Assembly (NCBI GenBank): GCA_022605425.2
Contig: JAKIMF020000004.1
Location: forward strand, 369,501-433,500
Direction of reading: 5' to 3'
From: Hamiltosporidium tvaerminnensis
Lineage: Eukaryota; Microsporidia; Dubosqiidae
Length of the DNA: 64,000 nucleotides
Shown: positions 44,901-57,258 of the stretch, piece by piece
Layout: each line of letters begins with the position of its first letter
Numbering within the stretch: position 1 is the first letter of the stretch
Made by a program: the position numbers and the translations under genes
Notes under the pieces: generated by a model
What the model was told of the DNA's origin: nothing
The model's database searches: none
Seen by the model: only the letters and a program-made list of their open reading frames with translations

Positions 44901-46752
44901 AAAGCAATCCTAAAAATAGATTAGAGTCAAAAACTAGGTAATTCATTAAATTTAAATAGTTCTGCATTTCATCAAAGCGAGTGAATAGGTTAAAAAAGGC
45001 ATATTGATCAATAAATGAATCAATTATATTTATAAAGCTTTCTAATTTGTAGATTAAAAATATTTAAATCTCAGATAAAATTTTCATTTGTTTCAAACGA
45101 TGACAGAATATAATAGTGAATTTTTACATCAACGATTCGGAATATAAAGATCATTATATCACTTTTGGAATCAAATAGAGCATTTTAAATATATTCTAAA
45201 ATGTCATATAAGCCTTTTCGCAAGAAATATAAGTCTAATTTCAAAAAATAGATAATTTCCGAGTTGTTTTTCTACATCTTAGATTTTGAAAAGGCTGTTA
45301 GTATATTATCCTACAAAGTAAAGTGATCAAAAAAACATCCTGAGGTCCTTTTGACGGACCATAACAGATAATTCTTATATATTATATAAAATCGTAACAT
45401 AAATATCACTTAAAACAACTTGATTCAAAATTGAAAGTGTTATTCGTTTCATCAGCTTAACTATAATCATACATCGAATATCTTCTCAAAAAAATTATTA
45501 CAATTTTGAATTTAGAAATTAAAAGTTATAAGTTTTAACGATTAATAATAATAATATTTCATCATAAAATGTAATCTTGGTAAATACAGGTTTATCATAC
45601 TAAATGTTTATCGCATACATAATTAATTATCATAAAAAATATAGATATCTTACTGAATAAGTTTTATGAGTTAAAGGGTGAGGAAATATCTAGTGGTCTA
45701 TTATATAAGATATGAAATATATATTTCGAATCGGTTATTCTTGCTCAAATCACGTATTTTCTAAAGAAGAAAAACAATATTTAATATTGCATACTTTAGA
45801 GATAACCTCAATTGCGCCTCGACTAATGAAAAAAAACAAAATTAGATTTATTAAAAGTTATAATTATGTATTTCTAAATACACGCCTTCTTTTCGTTGGA
45901 AAGTATAAGTAGAAATATTAAATCTCATCAGAATGCATCTAATACAATTATAGCTCTTACAATGAATCAAATGACTTTGGATATGACAGAATGAAAAAAA
46001 TTCATTTTTATAATAATTAGCCAAGAATTTTTTATGAATAAGAACCAACGTAAATCTCTAATTAAAACATTCATGCATTTATTTTTTAACATTGCAAATT
46101 TTGATCAAAAAACCTTAGCGAATTGTTATGAATCAATTTTAAACTGATTGTGTTTATTTCCATAATTAGTAAAAACCATAGATTTTGCAATATATTCAAT
46201 AATGTTTGAAGAAAATATTGCAAAGTCTAGTTAATAAATTTCAGTGTTTAAATCGGAAATACAGAATAATTTGTTTTGAGCTTTTTAAAAATATTGCTAC
46301 TATTTTAATGTTTTTAAAGAAAAAAATTGATTATGTCTGAATAACAAGAAACACACGGAATTAAAATAACAACCTTTGAACGTATTGAAATTATTTAAAA
46401 CTATAAAACCTTATTTAACCTATACAAGACCACTCTAGGAATCTATTTTATTTTAAGAAATAAAGCAGCAAAAGAATCTAATTTTTATTAGGATAGGAAG
46501 CAATTACGGATTCGTAATTCCATTCTATTCTGAGCAAAAATATTCAAAATACAAAATATTAACGAACATTTAAAAAAATTATGATATACAACACAAATAG
46601 GATATTCGAATCTTTTTTATTTGTGTTCTTTAATCTTTATTTTGCAAATCTATTAAATGTCTATTTTAGTCACACTTTTAGACATATTTCTAGTTCTTCC
46701 TTGTCACTCAATTCATTCTAATTTGTAAAAAAAATTCATAAAAAGACCCTAA
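41932..46752. other. AT-rich gene desert (4.8 kb)
   Basis: No gene recognised on either strand. Short open stretches at 45712-45912 (+) and 45851-46048 (-) overlap in opposite directions and have no start context. A protein-like scrap around 43605-43680 (LPRKVLEDLPETGNKVLLV) may be a relic. Confidence 0.45.
46747..46749 (+). promoter_or_regulatory. CCC initiator-type signal
   Basis: AAAGACCCTAA and then ATG 46753: a CCC tract ending three bases before the start codon of the next gene. Supports that gene being real and its start. Confidence 0.6.
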
Positions 46753-47328
46753 ATGGATTTAGAAAATACGAACGAAAGTGTTAAAAATGTATTGAACATA
46801 ATATTTATACTAACAAATAATGCGGAAGATCTTTATCTTACAGAGGATAATATACCTCGTGTAATTCCTAAACAAAATATAGATTTATATCAAATAATGA
46901 ATAAATTTATAAGACTTAACAAATTTGAGAATTATTTAGAATTCTTTGAATCCATTGAAACAATAAAATATGGAAAATTTAATTCTTCTCTTATTTTTTA
47001 TAAGATGAAATTTTTAGAACAAACATTTGAAGAAAAATTTTATGATTTTAAAAAAATTATAGAATCTGTAAAACATTTTAAAAAAAATAAATTAAAGAGA
47101 AAATATTTTAATAAAGAAATTTATGATTGTATAATACGATGTAATGATTTTATAGGGAATGGTATGATAAAAGATGTATATATTGGGCCCTTTAAACTTG
47201 CATTGATTCATAAAAAATATAATAATTTAAAATTATTTGATAAGTTAATGAATGAAGCACTCGGTGTCGCAAAAATGTGTGATAATTCAAAAGGAGTAGA
47301 AATGTGTAGGAAACACTTGGAAAATTAA
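46753..47328 (+). CDS. hypothetical helical protein (191 aa)
   Basis: Not recognised. An intact ORF with a CCC tract just upstream of its first ATG, in a region where ORFs of this length are otherwise rare. The sequence is predicted largely alpha-helical with amphipathic heptad-like stretches (IDLYQIMNKFIRLNKFENYLEFF, FYDFKKIIESVKHF) and a C-terminal LALIHKKYNNLKLFDKLMNEAL segment. This could be a TPR-like or other helical-repeat fold. No signal peptide or membrane segment, so probably cytosolic or nuclear. A conserved but fast-evolving eukaryotic protein or a lineage-specific one is equally possible. Confidence 0.7.
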   Translation: MDLENTNESVKNVLNIIFILTNNAEDLYLTEDNIPRVIPKQNIDLYQIMNKFIRLNKFENYLEFFESIETIKYGKFNSSLIFYKMKFLEQTFEEKFYDFKKIIESVKHFKKNKLKRKYFNKEIYDCIIRCNDFIGNGMIKDVYIGPFKLALIHKKYNNLKLFDKLMNEALGVAKMCDNSKGVEMCRKHLEN

Positions 47329-48137
47329 AAATTTTGACTTTATAAGATATATAAAGCAAGACCTGAGATCTATTGTTAAAAATACTCTAAAAGTTTAAAT
47401 GAATGCTATTTATTTTTAAACATTATTTAAATTGTTGAAATACAATAATCAGAAGTTAATTTGTATTTTAATACTTTTTTTAAATCAATAAAGAAATATT
47501 TTTTCCTTTCTATTTTAAACCGACTCATTGAAATATATTTAAAAATTATGAAAAAAAATTTTGCCAACAAAATTTTCACCAATATATTAAATAGAAATAA
47601 ATTAAACTAGAAATTTGTATTTATTTTCTTAGCTTTTATTACTGTAAAAATAACTAAGAATCTTATTTTCTAGATAACTAGATTTCAAGCCGTAGAAATG
47701 AACTATATTACATTCAACAAAAAATGAGCTCACATTTTCGTTAACTTGTTTGGCTTGTACTTTGACTATGAAATCTGAAAATATCTGAGTATGCCTTTAA
47801 ACCCTGCACAGTCTATTTAGTCATATAATTTTTCAATATTTCAAATTTGCCTCTTAATCGATCCTATACAGTTTCCTAATTAAATTTATAAATCGTTTTT
47901 AATTTGCACAATTTCCTCCTCTGTTCTTTTTATTTTTATATTTTTGTAAGCTATAAATTATATTTCTTGTTTTTTAGGTTTTTTTATTTGTTTATATCAA
48001 ATCCTGCCTACATTTTGTAAACCTTCAGGCATGTGAAGCTTTGTATTTTTCGAACAAAAAAATCTTTAAATAGATTATCTATATGTTAATTTAATAATTT
48101 CATAACTTTCTTGTTCTTTTTATTAAGATCTTTCAAT
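47329..48137. other. AT-rich intergenic
   Basis: No feature recognised. Confidence 0.5.
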
Positions 48138-48372
48138 TAAACTTACTTACTTATTCAATTCCTTTTTTACTTTTTGGTGTAGAAGATTTCTAAATGTAAA
48201 TTTTCCATCTGTTTCGTTCAATCTGTATTAACTCGAGATTATGGAGGATTAGCCTATAGATCCCGTGTAGTGTATATCCTACCAAAATTGTAGCAATGGT
48301 TTTAATACGATTTGCATATACATACTCATTACCAAGCAGATAGTTTTTAATGTAGTTGTCTTCCCGCCACCT
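48138..48372 (-). repeat. dispersed repeat family B, copy 3
   Basis: On the minus strand: GAGGTGGCGGGAAGACAACT, AAAAACTATCTGCTTGGTAAT, GGTAGGATATACACTACACGGGATCTATAG, CTCGAGTTAATACAGATTGAAC, ending GAATAAGTAAGTAAGTTTAA. Block order as in copies 1 and 2. Confidence 0.65.
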
Positions 48373-48720
48373 CTTTTAATTAAATCTAGCATAATGTCCC
48401 ACGATATTATTCGAAGGATAGTTTTTTCCTGAATTATCATCCCGAATACAATTAACTTAATGATAAAAGGTTGTTCGACATTATTTCTTTAGGGAGGTTT
48501 TTTTAGGTAAAACGATTTACAAACTCTTAAAAATTCGCTCTAAAGTCCAGGTTTCTTTGGACTCAGTAGAACTAAAAAGGTAAAAAAAATATTCGGCCAT
48601 GTTATTATGGATTCTTCTGCAATTCTCATGATTTTTGAAGCAACAGATAGTGCGAATGTTTTTTTAAAGAAATTAGACGGTTGGGGATGTCTTAAGTTCT
48701 ATTTCAGGATTGTATTATTG

Positions 48721-48848
48721 GTTTTGAAGGATCTATTAAATTCCTGTAAGACTCGAATTTTTAATCGAAACACTAGTATTAGTTTTGAAGGATCTATTAA
48801 ATTCCTGTAAGACTCGAATTTTTAATCGAAACACTAGTATTGGTTTTT
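48721..48848. repeat. tandem duplication, 2 x 61 bp
   Basis: GTTTTGAAGGATCTATTAAA...AAACACTAGTATT starts at 48721 and 48782, essentially identical, with the first bases of a third unit. The short plus-strand ORF at 48607-48810 crosses it and is not credible as a gene. Confidence 0.95.
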
Positions 48849-49006
48849 AAATTTTTAACACAACTTAAAAATTTCGCTTGCGTTGTGGTCGTCGTTTTAC
48901 TCGATTAGATTATAGATCTCTTATGATATACAATAATCTAAAATTTTTTTAAACAAATTAAAATTTTAGAACAAAAAAATTAAATAGGCTTATGTTATTT
49001 TAAAAG

Positions 49007-49690
49007 GTGGAGATAAGACAACCATATTAAAATCCATCGAATTGGCAATAATATTGTGGCATAACGATATAAATTTTTAAATTGATGGTAATGTAAAAAC
49101 AACACTGTATTTTCGATTGTTCCATGAGAATTCGTAAAAGTAAATTACTTCTACAAAATAGTTGAAATTTTCCTACAAAGTTTTTTTAGGTTTTTTATGT
49201 GCTAGATTGCAAATACGACTAACACTCCACGTAATTACTATGTAAAGGCATTGATAATAGCTTGGCTCATTCAAGTTTGAAATCTGACTCGTCGAAGATG
49301 TAAAAAACCTATAGTTTACAAAGCAAAGAATCCCAAGTGGCTGTAATAGATGTCGGTATGACATTACAACTACAAAGAGCTTCAATATCAGTCTTCTATA
49401 ATCTACTGGCTGTTGGCCTAATTGGTTCAAAAACAATTATAAGGGAGAATTATGTTAATCTTAGAAGAGCCTAAGTTAGGTTAAAATCCGAGATAACGTA
49501 TCAAAAACAAACATTAAAGAAACCCGGGCAACTTTTCCACCAATTGACTTATTTTATTTATCATATTAGAAAGCATTTGTAGGTATAATAAACGATTTGT
49601 CATGTGCTATGGGAAATCGTTATTAATATAAAACCAGAACTTAGTTAATGTCCTGTAAACAAGTAACATATGTAACTTTTTCAAAACATA
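49007..49690 (+). repeat. dispersed repeat family A, old diverged copy
   Basis: Block order matches copy 1 with many substitutions: GGTGGAGATAAGACAACCAT, GAATTGGCAATAAT, ACAACACTGTATTTTCGATTGTTCCATGAG, TTTTTTATGTGCTAGATTGCAAA, GGTATGACATTACA and ACCAGAACTTAGTTAATGTC. Same strand as the young copies. Confidence 0.75.
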
Positions 49691-50411
49691 TTAAATCCTT
49701 TGATTAAAAGTTATAAAATATGATATTGTTATGAAAGAACAAAATAGCATAATAAATTTATAGAATTTTAACCATAGAATGTTTACTTAACTTTCATACA
49801 ACTTTAGAAAAAAAATATCTTCTAATACTTTTCAAATTACACTAATCTTTTTTTTTATTGTTTTTTCATATAAATCTATCTTATATGAAAAAAACAATAA
49901 AATATTATTTTTGCAAGCGAAGAAGGAGATTTAATCTTCACTATAATTTATATTTGATGTGAATGAATGACAATATGGTATTATAAACACATTATGATAA
50001 AAATTCGTAATAAATTTCAAATATAAACCACTGTAGAATGTATACTTAATTGGTAAAATAATATATCTCTTTGAACGAGAACTTCCTGTTTAGTATTTAC
50101 CAATAATTTAAAGAAACAAAACGAAATATAAAAGATCAAAACATAAATAAGACAGATAAGGATCCGAAATACGATTTTTATTATATAACCAGCAAAAAAT
50201 CTTTACAAACTTAACGTAATATAGATGGATAACTTATGAGCAGAAATCAAATAATTAATTCTTTTCTAATCTAAGAATAATTTAAATCATTCTAAAGGAA
50301 TATATTTTTCTTTTAAATTGCAAAAAAATGTTTAATCGAACAAAAAATAATTTTTTTGATTTCTGATAAAAACGTTAAAAATGTATTTAACCCGAGAAAT
50401 TAATTATCTAG
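49691..50411. other. AT-rich intergenic
   Basis: 5' flank of the LRR gene. A CCC at 50391-50393 lies about 20 bp before the ATG; an inverted repeat of TTGTTTTTTTCATATAAG type sits at about 49858-49900. Confidence 0.45.
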
Positions 50412-52928
50412 ATGTATTCAAAAACAATATCGAGAAACTTTCAAGCTTTTTGTAATAAAAAAAGAAATCTTATGCTAAAATACAAAGTTAAAATACAGCT
50501 TCGGAGGTACTGCTATTTAATTCATTGTATTAAATTTATATTTCTGGAAGTAATTGTTTGTGCCTCGTCGCATGATTCGGGTGTAATAACTTTTGGACTT
50601 ATCGATCGAGACTGGTCATGTAAATATCCCGAAGACGTTGACTATAAGACAGTAAAATATTGGCTAGTTTCTACCGAAAATGGTACTTCAAAGTTATGCA
50701 CTGGTGATCACTGTGTAAAAACAATTCCAATTCGGGAAAGCACGGCTTATCAATATGTTTTTTCATGCACTAAGAATGCAACATTCTATAATCATGAACC
50801 ACTTCATTCATATGAAGTTATATATTTAAATCGATGGAATGTAAAATTTCGTGTTCTTAATAACTTATTAAATAATTCCAAACCAGAACCTTTTATATTT
50901 GAAAGCTATTTAAAGATATATTATCAAGATTTTTACATTATTGATTGCTATTTAAACCCACGAATTGATTTAAATTTCCATAATTTGCCTTATAAATTGT
51001 TTTATAAAATTTTAGCTGTTTTAACATCTTTGGATCCTATTAGCAGTAAATATTTAAACCAAGTCTATTCAAATCTTTTAAAAAATGGTCTTATGGGTTT
51101 TGAATCAAAGAAGATTTTGGCAGATCCAAAAAATTACAAAATGAAATATTTAAATTCCAAGAAACATATATTTATGTATTTCTTTTCCGTTCTATATGAT
51201 ACAATAGATGCATGCTTAATCCAGCAAAAATCGCTGGTTTATATATTTAAAAGAACAGAAGATTGTATAGATCAATGTTTTAAGGATATCGATAATATTG
51301 CTTTTATTAGGTTGAAAGTAACCATATATTCACTAGACGTAATTTCTTTGAATTTTTCATCGTTTATGTGGTCTGTCTTTAACTGGCTTTTATCTTTAAT
51401 CAATATTTCGGGTTTATATATTGATGAATCTGAAATTGTTTACTATGGAATTAAATTACCTGTTCTTTACCATTCTAATGCAAAGGATGTTGTTAAAAAT
51501 ATTGAAAGCAATAAGAGTATGTTGAATTGTAAGTTTTTTGAATCATTATGTTCAGCAACCTTACAAAATATTTCTTATCTGAGGTTTGATAATTTAAGGC
51601 TTTCATTTTATTTGTTGTCTTCCTTTTTAGAAAATAATAAAATAAGTCATTTTGAATTATCTTTTTGTAGTTTTGATGTTGCTGATACACGTACACAACT
51701 TTCAAAAATACTTGAAAAAATATCAAAGTTAATTACATTGAAATTAAGAGGACTAATTTTATGGGAAAGTGATATTAATTTTATTCTAAGCTCTATTATA
51801 AGATATTTGGTTTTGTATGATTGTACCGTGGTAACGGGTACTGAAAAGGCTCCAAATTATACGTATAGACCCGCATATAAAATTTATAAAACGTTGACTC
51901 ATTTAGATATATCATTCAGTAAGTTGCCGATAAATTTCGTCAGCGCTCTTCTTTGTTCTGATTCTCTTGAAAATATAAATTTTAGTTCATTTGAGTTTTC
52001 GAAAGATGATTTCGTATCGCTATCTTTGTTTAATTTTACTAAAAAGTTAAATTATCTTAAAATAGTAAATTTAACTACAAATGATCAGCTTTTTAGATTC
52101 TTTGAAGGAATAAAATCTGTTCATACGTTGATTTTGTCCAAGATATCAAATTTAGCGAATCTAGATTTCTTCTTACGTCTACCCAATTTTTCCGAATCTG
52201 TCGTAACACTCAATTTGAGTAATAATTTTTTATCGGTAGCAATCTTGAATCTATTGGGTAAATTTAATCAAATTTCTTGTTTGCATTTAGAAAATAGTCT
52301 CCCCTTAAATTCTGAAGAATTGGATGAAATGCCTTTATTTAGAACTCTAGAGGAACTAGATGTATCTCATAATGAATTTAAAGCAATTGGTAATAATTTT
52401 ATTTCAAGATGTCTAAAACTTAGAAAAATAAATATTTCAAACTCTAAATTTCATAAGGGAGCTCTGATGTGTATTTTTACAAACAATTTAGTTAATAATT
52501 TACTACATCTAGATTTATCAGGTACCGAATTGCAGCATGGAGATTTTCAAAGAGTTTGTGAGTGTAAATTGCTTCAGTATTTAGCCATCGATTTTAAAAA
52601 GGATCTAGTGTCATTTCCATATGAATTATTAATGTATGCTTCTTTTAAAATGTACTTAAATTTTTTAATTTTTGCAGTAGAAAAAATAGAAATTCTCGAT
52701 TTTATTAATCTGGTCATCGAATTTCCTAATTTGAAAAAGTTTAGAATTTTATGTGAAACTCTTTATGTAGCGCGCGATAAACATCTACAACTTTCATTGG
52801 GCTCATATAATGCAAAATCTTTCTGCTATATTGAAGTTTTATATGTTAATCCAATTTCTGATTGTATCATTGAATTTTTACAGTCTACATCCATTTTCCA
52901 TTCAATTTCATTCTTTAATCATCCATAA
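50412..52928 (+). CDS. secreted leucine-rich-repeat protein (838 aa)
   Basis: Intact ORF. A hydrophobic segment (about residues 33-53, CIKFIFLEVIVCASS) follows a basic lead, giving a signal peptide if translation starts at Met21 (50472) and a longer signal or anchor from Met1. Residues 54-150 are Cys-containing (DWSCKYPEDVDY, LCTGDHCV), compatible with an extracellular disulphide-bonded region. A helical region follows to about residue 380. From there to about 770 are leucine-rich repeats, clearest at VVTLNLSNNFLSV, ISCLHLENSLPL, LEELDVSHNEF, LRKINISNSKF and LLHLDLSGTEL. This is the best-formed LRR protein in the window. Export to the spore or host interface is plausible for such microsporidian families; that is inference. 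Confidence 0.85.
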   Translation: MYSKTISRNFQAFCNKKRNLMLKYKVKIQLRRYCYLIHCIKFIFLEVIVCASSHDSGVITFGLIDRDWSCKYPEDVDYKTVKYWLVSTENGTSKLCTGDHCVKTIPIRESTAYQYVFSCTKNATFYNHEPLHSYEVIYLNRWNVKFRVLNNLLNNSKPEPFIFESYLKIYYQDFYIIDCYLNPRIDLNFHNLPYKLFYKILAVLTSLDPISSKYLNQVYSNLLKNGLMGFESKKILADPKNYKMKYLNSKKHIFMYFFSVLYDTIDACLIQQKSLVYIFKRTEDCIDQCFKDIDNIAFIRLKVTIYSLDVISLNFSSFMWSVFNWLLSLINISGLYIDESEIVYYGIKLPVLYHSNAKDVVKNIESNKSMLNCKFFESLCSATLQNISYLRFDNLRLSFYLLSSFLENNKISHFELSFCSFDVADTRTQLSKILEKISKLITLKLRGLILWESDINFILSSIIRYLVLYDCTVVTGTEKAPNYTYRPAYKIYKTLTHLDISFSKLPINFVSALLCSDSLENINFSSFEFSKDDFVSLSLFNFTKKLNYLKIVNLTTNDQLFRFFEGIKSVHTLILSKISNLANLDFFLRLPNFSESVVTLNLSNNFLSVAILNLLGKFNQISCLHLENSLPLNSEELDEMPLFRTLEELDVSHNEFKAIGNNFISRCLKLRKINISNSKFHKGALMCIFTNNLVNNLLHLDLSGTELQHGDFQRVCECKLLQYLAIDFKKDLVSFPYELLMYASFKMYLNFLIFAVEKIEILDFINLVIEFPNLKKFRILCETLYVARDKHLQLSLGSYNAKSFCYIEVLYVNPISDCIIEFLQSTSIFHSISFFNHP

Positions 52929-54120
52929 AATGCCCCGTAAAAAAATTATAAAGTTTAACTTCTAATTTAAAATTCAATTTTTTTCTCACTAGGTAATATT
53001 TTAAAATTTAGGTAAATCATTCAAAACGATGTCTATTTGTGATTTTTACTTGTACTTATTTATTTATTTTTTCATTTCATTCTATTAATAATTGTATAAT
53101 AATCGGAAGTATAATACATATTCCTATTTAATTTATGATCTTTGATAAAAATTTTCTTCAATGAGATCAGCGATTTTTCAATTATTTGTATCTCTTGCAA
53201 TATTAAAAATTCTAAGCCTAAATTGTCAAACGTAAAAAAATAAACGAATATAAAACTATTTTTAGGAAAAAGACATTTTATTATAAATTAGATAAGTTTC
53301 TAATGTTGCAGTTGGCTTTTTACAATCTTTATATTTTTTTCTCTCCGGTATCCTATCAATAATATCTCATATTTTAATATTTTGCTAAGTATAATAAAAA
53401 AATTATTTTTTTTTTACATTTTTTAACCAAAAAAAATCCAAAACACAATTTTTATATCATTTTATTTGCTTTAGTTGCATTTCTTTGTCCTACAATATAT
53501 TTATCTTGTGTAATATTAATCCTCAATATATTTTAGGCTAAGAAATTCAAAACCCGCACTGAATTGGAATTTTAAAACAAAAAATAAATTAAAAATTCTG
53601 ATGTGACTAATTTTAACTACATATCTACAAAAATTATACTACCATTGAATATTGAGTTTATTATTTTGTTTAATGTATTATATTGTTTATAATAACTACC
53701 TTCTCGATGATATATCATTATTCATAAACCATATCGTATTATTCTATAATTATATACATACCGATATATCTTGTATTCCTAAGATAATAATTGAAATATT
53801 TACAAATTTACCTAAACATATTTTGTAAAAAATATATTGACTTCAAATATTTATTCAATCATCATTATTCGATAAGTATTCTATGAAAAAATACCAAACA
53901 CATCCCAAGTATTGGTTTTTGTATTAAATAGTTATTTTAATTATCATATTAGTATTGCCAATAATTAATAATGTAATGTTATTACAGTTTATCCTAAGTT
54001 CTATAATAAATCATTTTGTTACGAATATTATTTAGTTTTTCGTGTTTCATGTTTAAATCTTCATTTTAATTTGAAAGAATATAAAAATTAAAATTAAATA
54101 ACCTTTTTAATTATAATAAG
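52929..54120. other. AT-rich intergenic
   Basis: No gene recognised between the LRR gene and repeat A copy 3. Confidence 0.5.
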
Positions 54121-54832
54121 TGGAGGGAGGATAACCACATAAGAACTTTCTGCTTGGCAATGAGTGTGTGAAACTGGTATGAGGTCAATGTTTGGATTTT
54201 TGATGGGAATACAACCACACTACATCTTCAGTTGTTCCATGGGAGTTTTTATGAAGAGGAGAGGTCTAAAAAACGGAGAAACTTTTTCTACAAAGTTATT
54301 TGTAGTTTTTTATGTAACCAGATTGCAGACCGCGGCTGAACATGTAGGTAATTGCCATGTAAAAGCATGGAAATCTTGCCTTGCTCACTCGGGTTAGAAG
54401 ACTTAGCGCCTGGAGATATAAAAATAAAAACCATTTAAAGCCGCGAAGGCTAAGTAGCAGGTTATACCTGTTGGTATGACATTGCACTGTCTAGGTGAAC
54501 CCCATGTAAATCTCTGAAATATATCTTAGCTAGAAGTTTATTGGGTTCAGAAAGTGTAGAGTAAGTGGGAATGCTGCATAGTCTTGGGGGAGCCCAAGGG
54601 GGGCTTTGGCCTTCGATCACACTCCATGCAACGGACATTAACGAACTCCGGGCAATCGCCTCGCCTAGTAATCAGGTTCTATACACCTGGTAGATGAAAG
54701 GCTTTGGGATGTAGGTATCACAAGGGGTACCGATGCAGTGTTAGGGTAGCAGTTAATTATGTTAAACCTAGAACTGCGTTAATGTCATGAAAACAAATAT
54801 AACACTTGCCACTATTTTAAAAATATGTAATA
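54121..54832 (+). repeat. dispersed repeat family A, copy 3 (full length)
   Basis: TGGAGGGAGGATAACCACAT through TGCCACTATTTTAAAAATATG. Very close to copy 1 throughout, including the GAGCCC...GGGGCTTTGG hairpin and TTAAACCTAGAACTGCGTTA. A 77-codon open frame (54164-54397) is part of the repeat. Confidence 0.9.
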
Positions 54833-56559
54833 TTGGTTCATTTTAATTACTTTACGCTTGTTTTTTTCGGTTTATTTGCCTTTCTTAAAATAAAAAACCA
54901 GGAACACTATAAATCACGAGTAAATTGCTCAAGAGATGAACTGGGGCACATAAATTCTTCATACACTTAAATCAGTTTCAGAAATTCATTTTAAAGCCAA
55001 ATATGAAATATTTCTTTGTGGTTTTGGAATGTATGCAACATATAATATTTTATAAATCGAACTAATGTTTCAAATTTTTCTATTGGTTTGACGATTTATC
55101 CACAAAAAGGAAAGGAATTTCTTGAAACAAAATAACTATTAACGAAAAAAAGTCGTTAGCTCAAGTTAGAATAAATTTATAGAACCAAAATATGGTTGTA
55201 AATTTTTGAATTTATGAGGAGCTATTTTCTCACTAATTCACTCATACTAGTCTCATCTGTTGATATCAGTATCATTTTGGCAAAGGTTTTGGTGACTTTC
55301 CAGTTTTATAAACAGAATATTTATTCTCTAGTACTATCTTTCTCTACTATATAACCAGGTTTTTAAGTGGATTTCTATAAGTTCACTACACCTTTCCAAT
55401 TCTTTGTTTCCATTTTAATAATTCCTTGATTTGTTTTTTTCTTTTTTGATTTCTTTTACACCTGTTTCTTCCCTTTCATTGAGTTTAAAAGACTCAAAAT
55501 TACCTAATACCGCAGCTGAGATGTCAAAGTGGGTTTTTGTGCGTTTGAATTTATAAGGTTTTGTCTTGCTTTATATTATTTGAATATATGAAGTATTCTT
55601 TACAAATCGGTAGTAAGAAGTTAGTTTGCTTCTTCAAAACTTTTCAGTCTATTTTTTGTCTCAGATCGTCTATATACTGGGCTCGTTTACCTTAATAGAG
55701 CACAGGGTTAAAAAAACAATAAAATCGTTTCTAAGCTTTCAATAAGTGATTTTATTGCCATACAAACCCTTAAAATATCATTTTGAAACCATAAGAAGCA
55801 TTCATATTTCAAAAATTTTCCTTTTTAAGATCAAGTGCGGGCTTTAGACCGATTTGATTTTTCTCTCAAACCAATTTCGATTATTAAAGAGCTTTTTACT
55901 TCTGTTGAATTCCTTAAGATCTTAATGATGTTTATAGTTAAATATATAGGGTTTTTTTAAATTATTTTTCATTTTTCAATTCAAATTAATTTTTTTTAAG
56001 ATTATTATGGAATAATTGAATGTAAGATTTGATATAAAAAAAAACTTTGATTTATAGTAGCCTATCCGTATATTGGCACATATTTGGTTCTTATAATTCA
56101 TATTATTTTTTAATTTATTATGTATACGTTTTTGTTTATTAATTTAACCAATCATGACTTGTTACGTTTATTTTTAATAATTCAAAGAATGCCAAAATAC
56201 CGATTTAAAGTTATGAAATATATGAAAAAATAAGCATAATATAATGAACCTAGTTTAACTTTTATGAGAATACAAAGCTCGTTATTTTTAACTCAAATAT
56301 CTAAAATTTAATAATTCGGATTTTGAATTTTCAAACTAAAAGATATAGGAACGAACTTACATATAATGCAAGAATCGTTATTATATATGAAATGATTTTT
56401 TTTTTAAAGTTTAAAGTAAAAATATATATTAAAATGGTATAAATTAATTTACAATTTAATTTTAATTGATGCAATATTTTTTCGTTTATTAGATTTAAAT
56501 TATTTAATATAAAAATTTTCAGAATAAAAAGGGAAAACACACATCCGACCCATACGCTA
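54833..56559. other. AT-rich intergenic
   Basis: No gene recognised. Somewhat more C-rich around 55250-55500, but without an open frame. Confidence 0.45.
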
Positions 56560-57215
56560 GGTAAAAATTAGGTAGAATTTCTGAGAATATAAATGCTTGA
56601 ATTTTTATGAGATCAGAAATTCCGCTATATTTTCGGGAATTATATAGTAAAACATTTAATTAAGTGACGTCTATAATGAGTTGATTTTTCTACAGTGTTG
56701 GTTTGTAGTTTTTATGGATCTAAATTCAAAACTACAATTTAAATTGTAGACAATTGCCATTAAATGCATAGAAACGCCACCATTGGTTACTAGAATTAAA
56801 ATAACTGGTTTGTAAAGAATAAAATACACACATTGTGATAATGTAATAATTTAAGCAGACATCATATAGGGGAAATGATGATTTTAAAATCTAGATAAAC
56901 ACAATTTGAGCTACAAGTTTTTATTTTTGTACAAGTTTATTTGGTTTAAAAAATATTCGAATGAGTAAATACCGTGTGTCATAAAGAAGCCGCGGTATGG
57001 TTACACCTATTGATCTCGGGTAGGCAACAAATATTAGCGCACTTTAGACAATTTTCTGGATTATTAAATATATTCTGAACTCAATGTAGATAAAAATCTT
57101 TCTGATGTACTTATTTTAGGTAATAATTATTGAATATTAAATCGAATTATCCATATTACATCCAGAGCCGTGTAAATGCTATGAAAAGACGCAGCCTATA
57201 CCACTTTTATTAAGA
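56560..57215 (+). repeat. dispersed repeat family A, very old copy
   Basis: Weak but ordered matches to copy 1: GTGTTGGTTTGTAGTTTTTATGGA, GACAATTGCCATTAAATGCATAGAAACGCC and a tail GTAAATGCTATGAAAAGACG...ATACCACTTTTA. Limits uncertain. Confidence 0.5.
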
Positions 57216-57258
57216 ACAAAAAGCTCATATATAAAATTTTTAAAACGTAAAATTATAT

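Noticed and set aside
54164-54397. 77-codon ORF in repeat A, with relatives at 34594-34791 and 62492-62794
   Set aside because: The frame is similar only because the repeats are similar; stops fall at different places and two alternative frames are equally open.
55200-55700. Possible reversed old copy of repeat A (ACCGCAGCTGAGATG)
   Set aside because: Only one short word matches; neighbouring blocks are not found in order.
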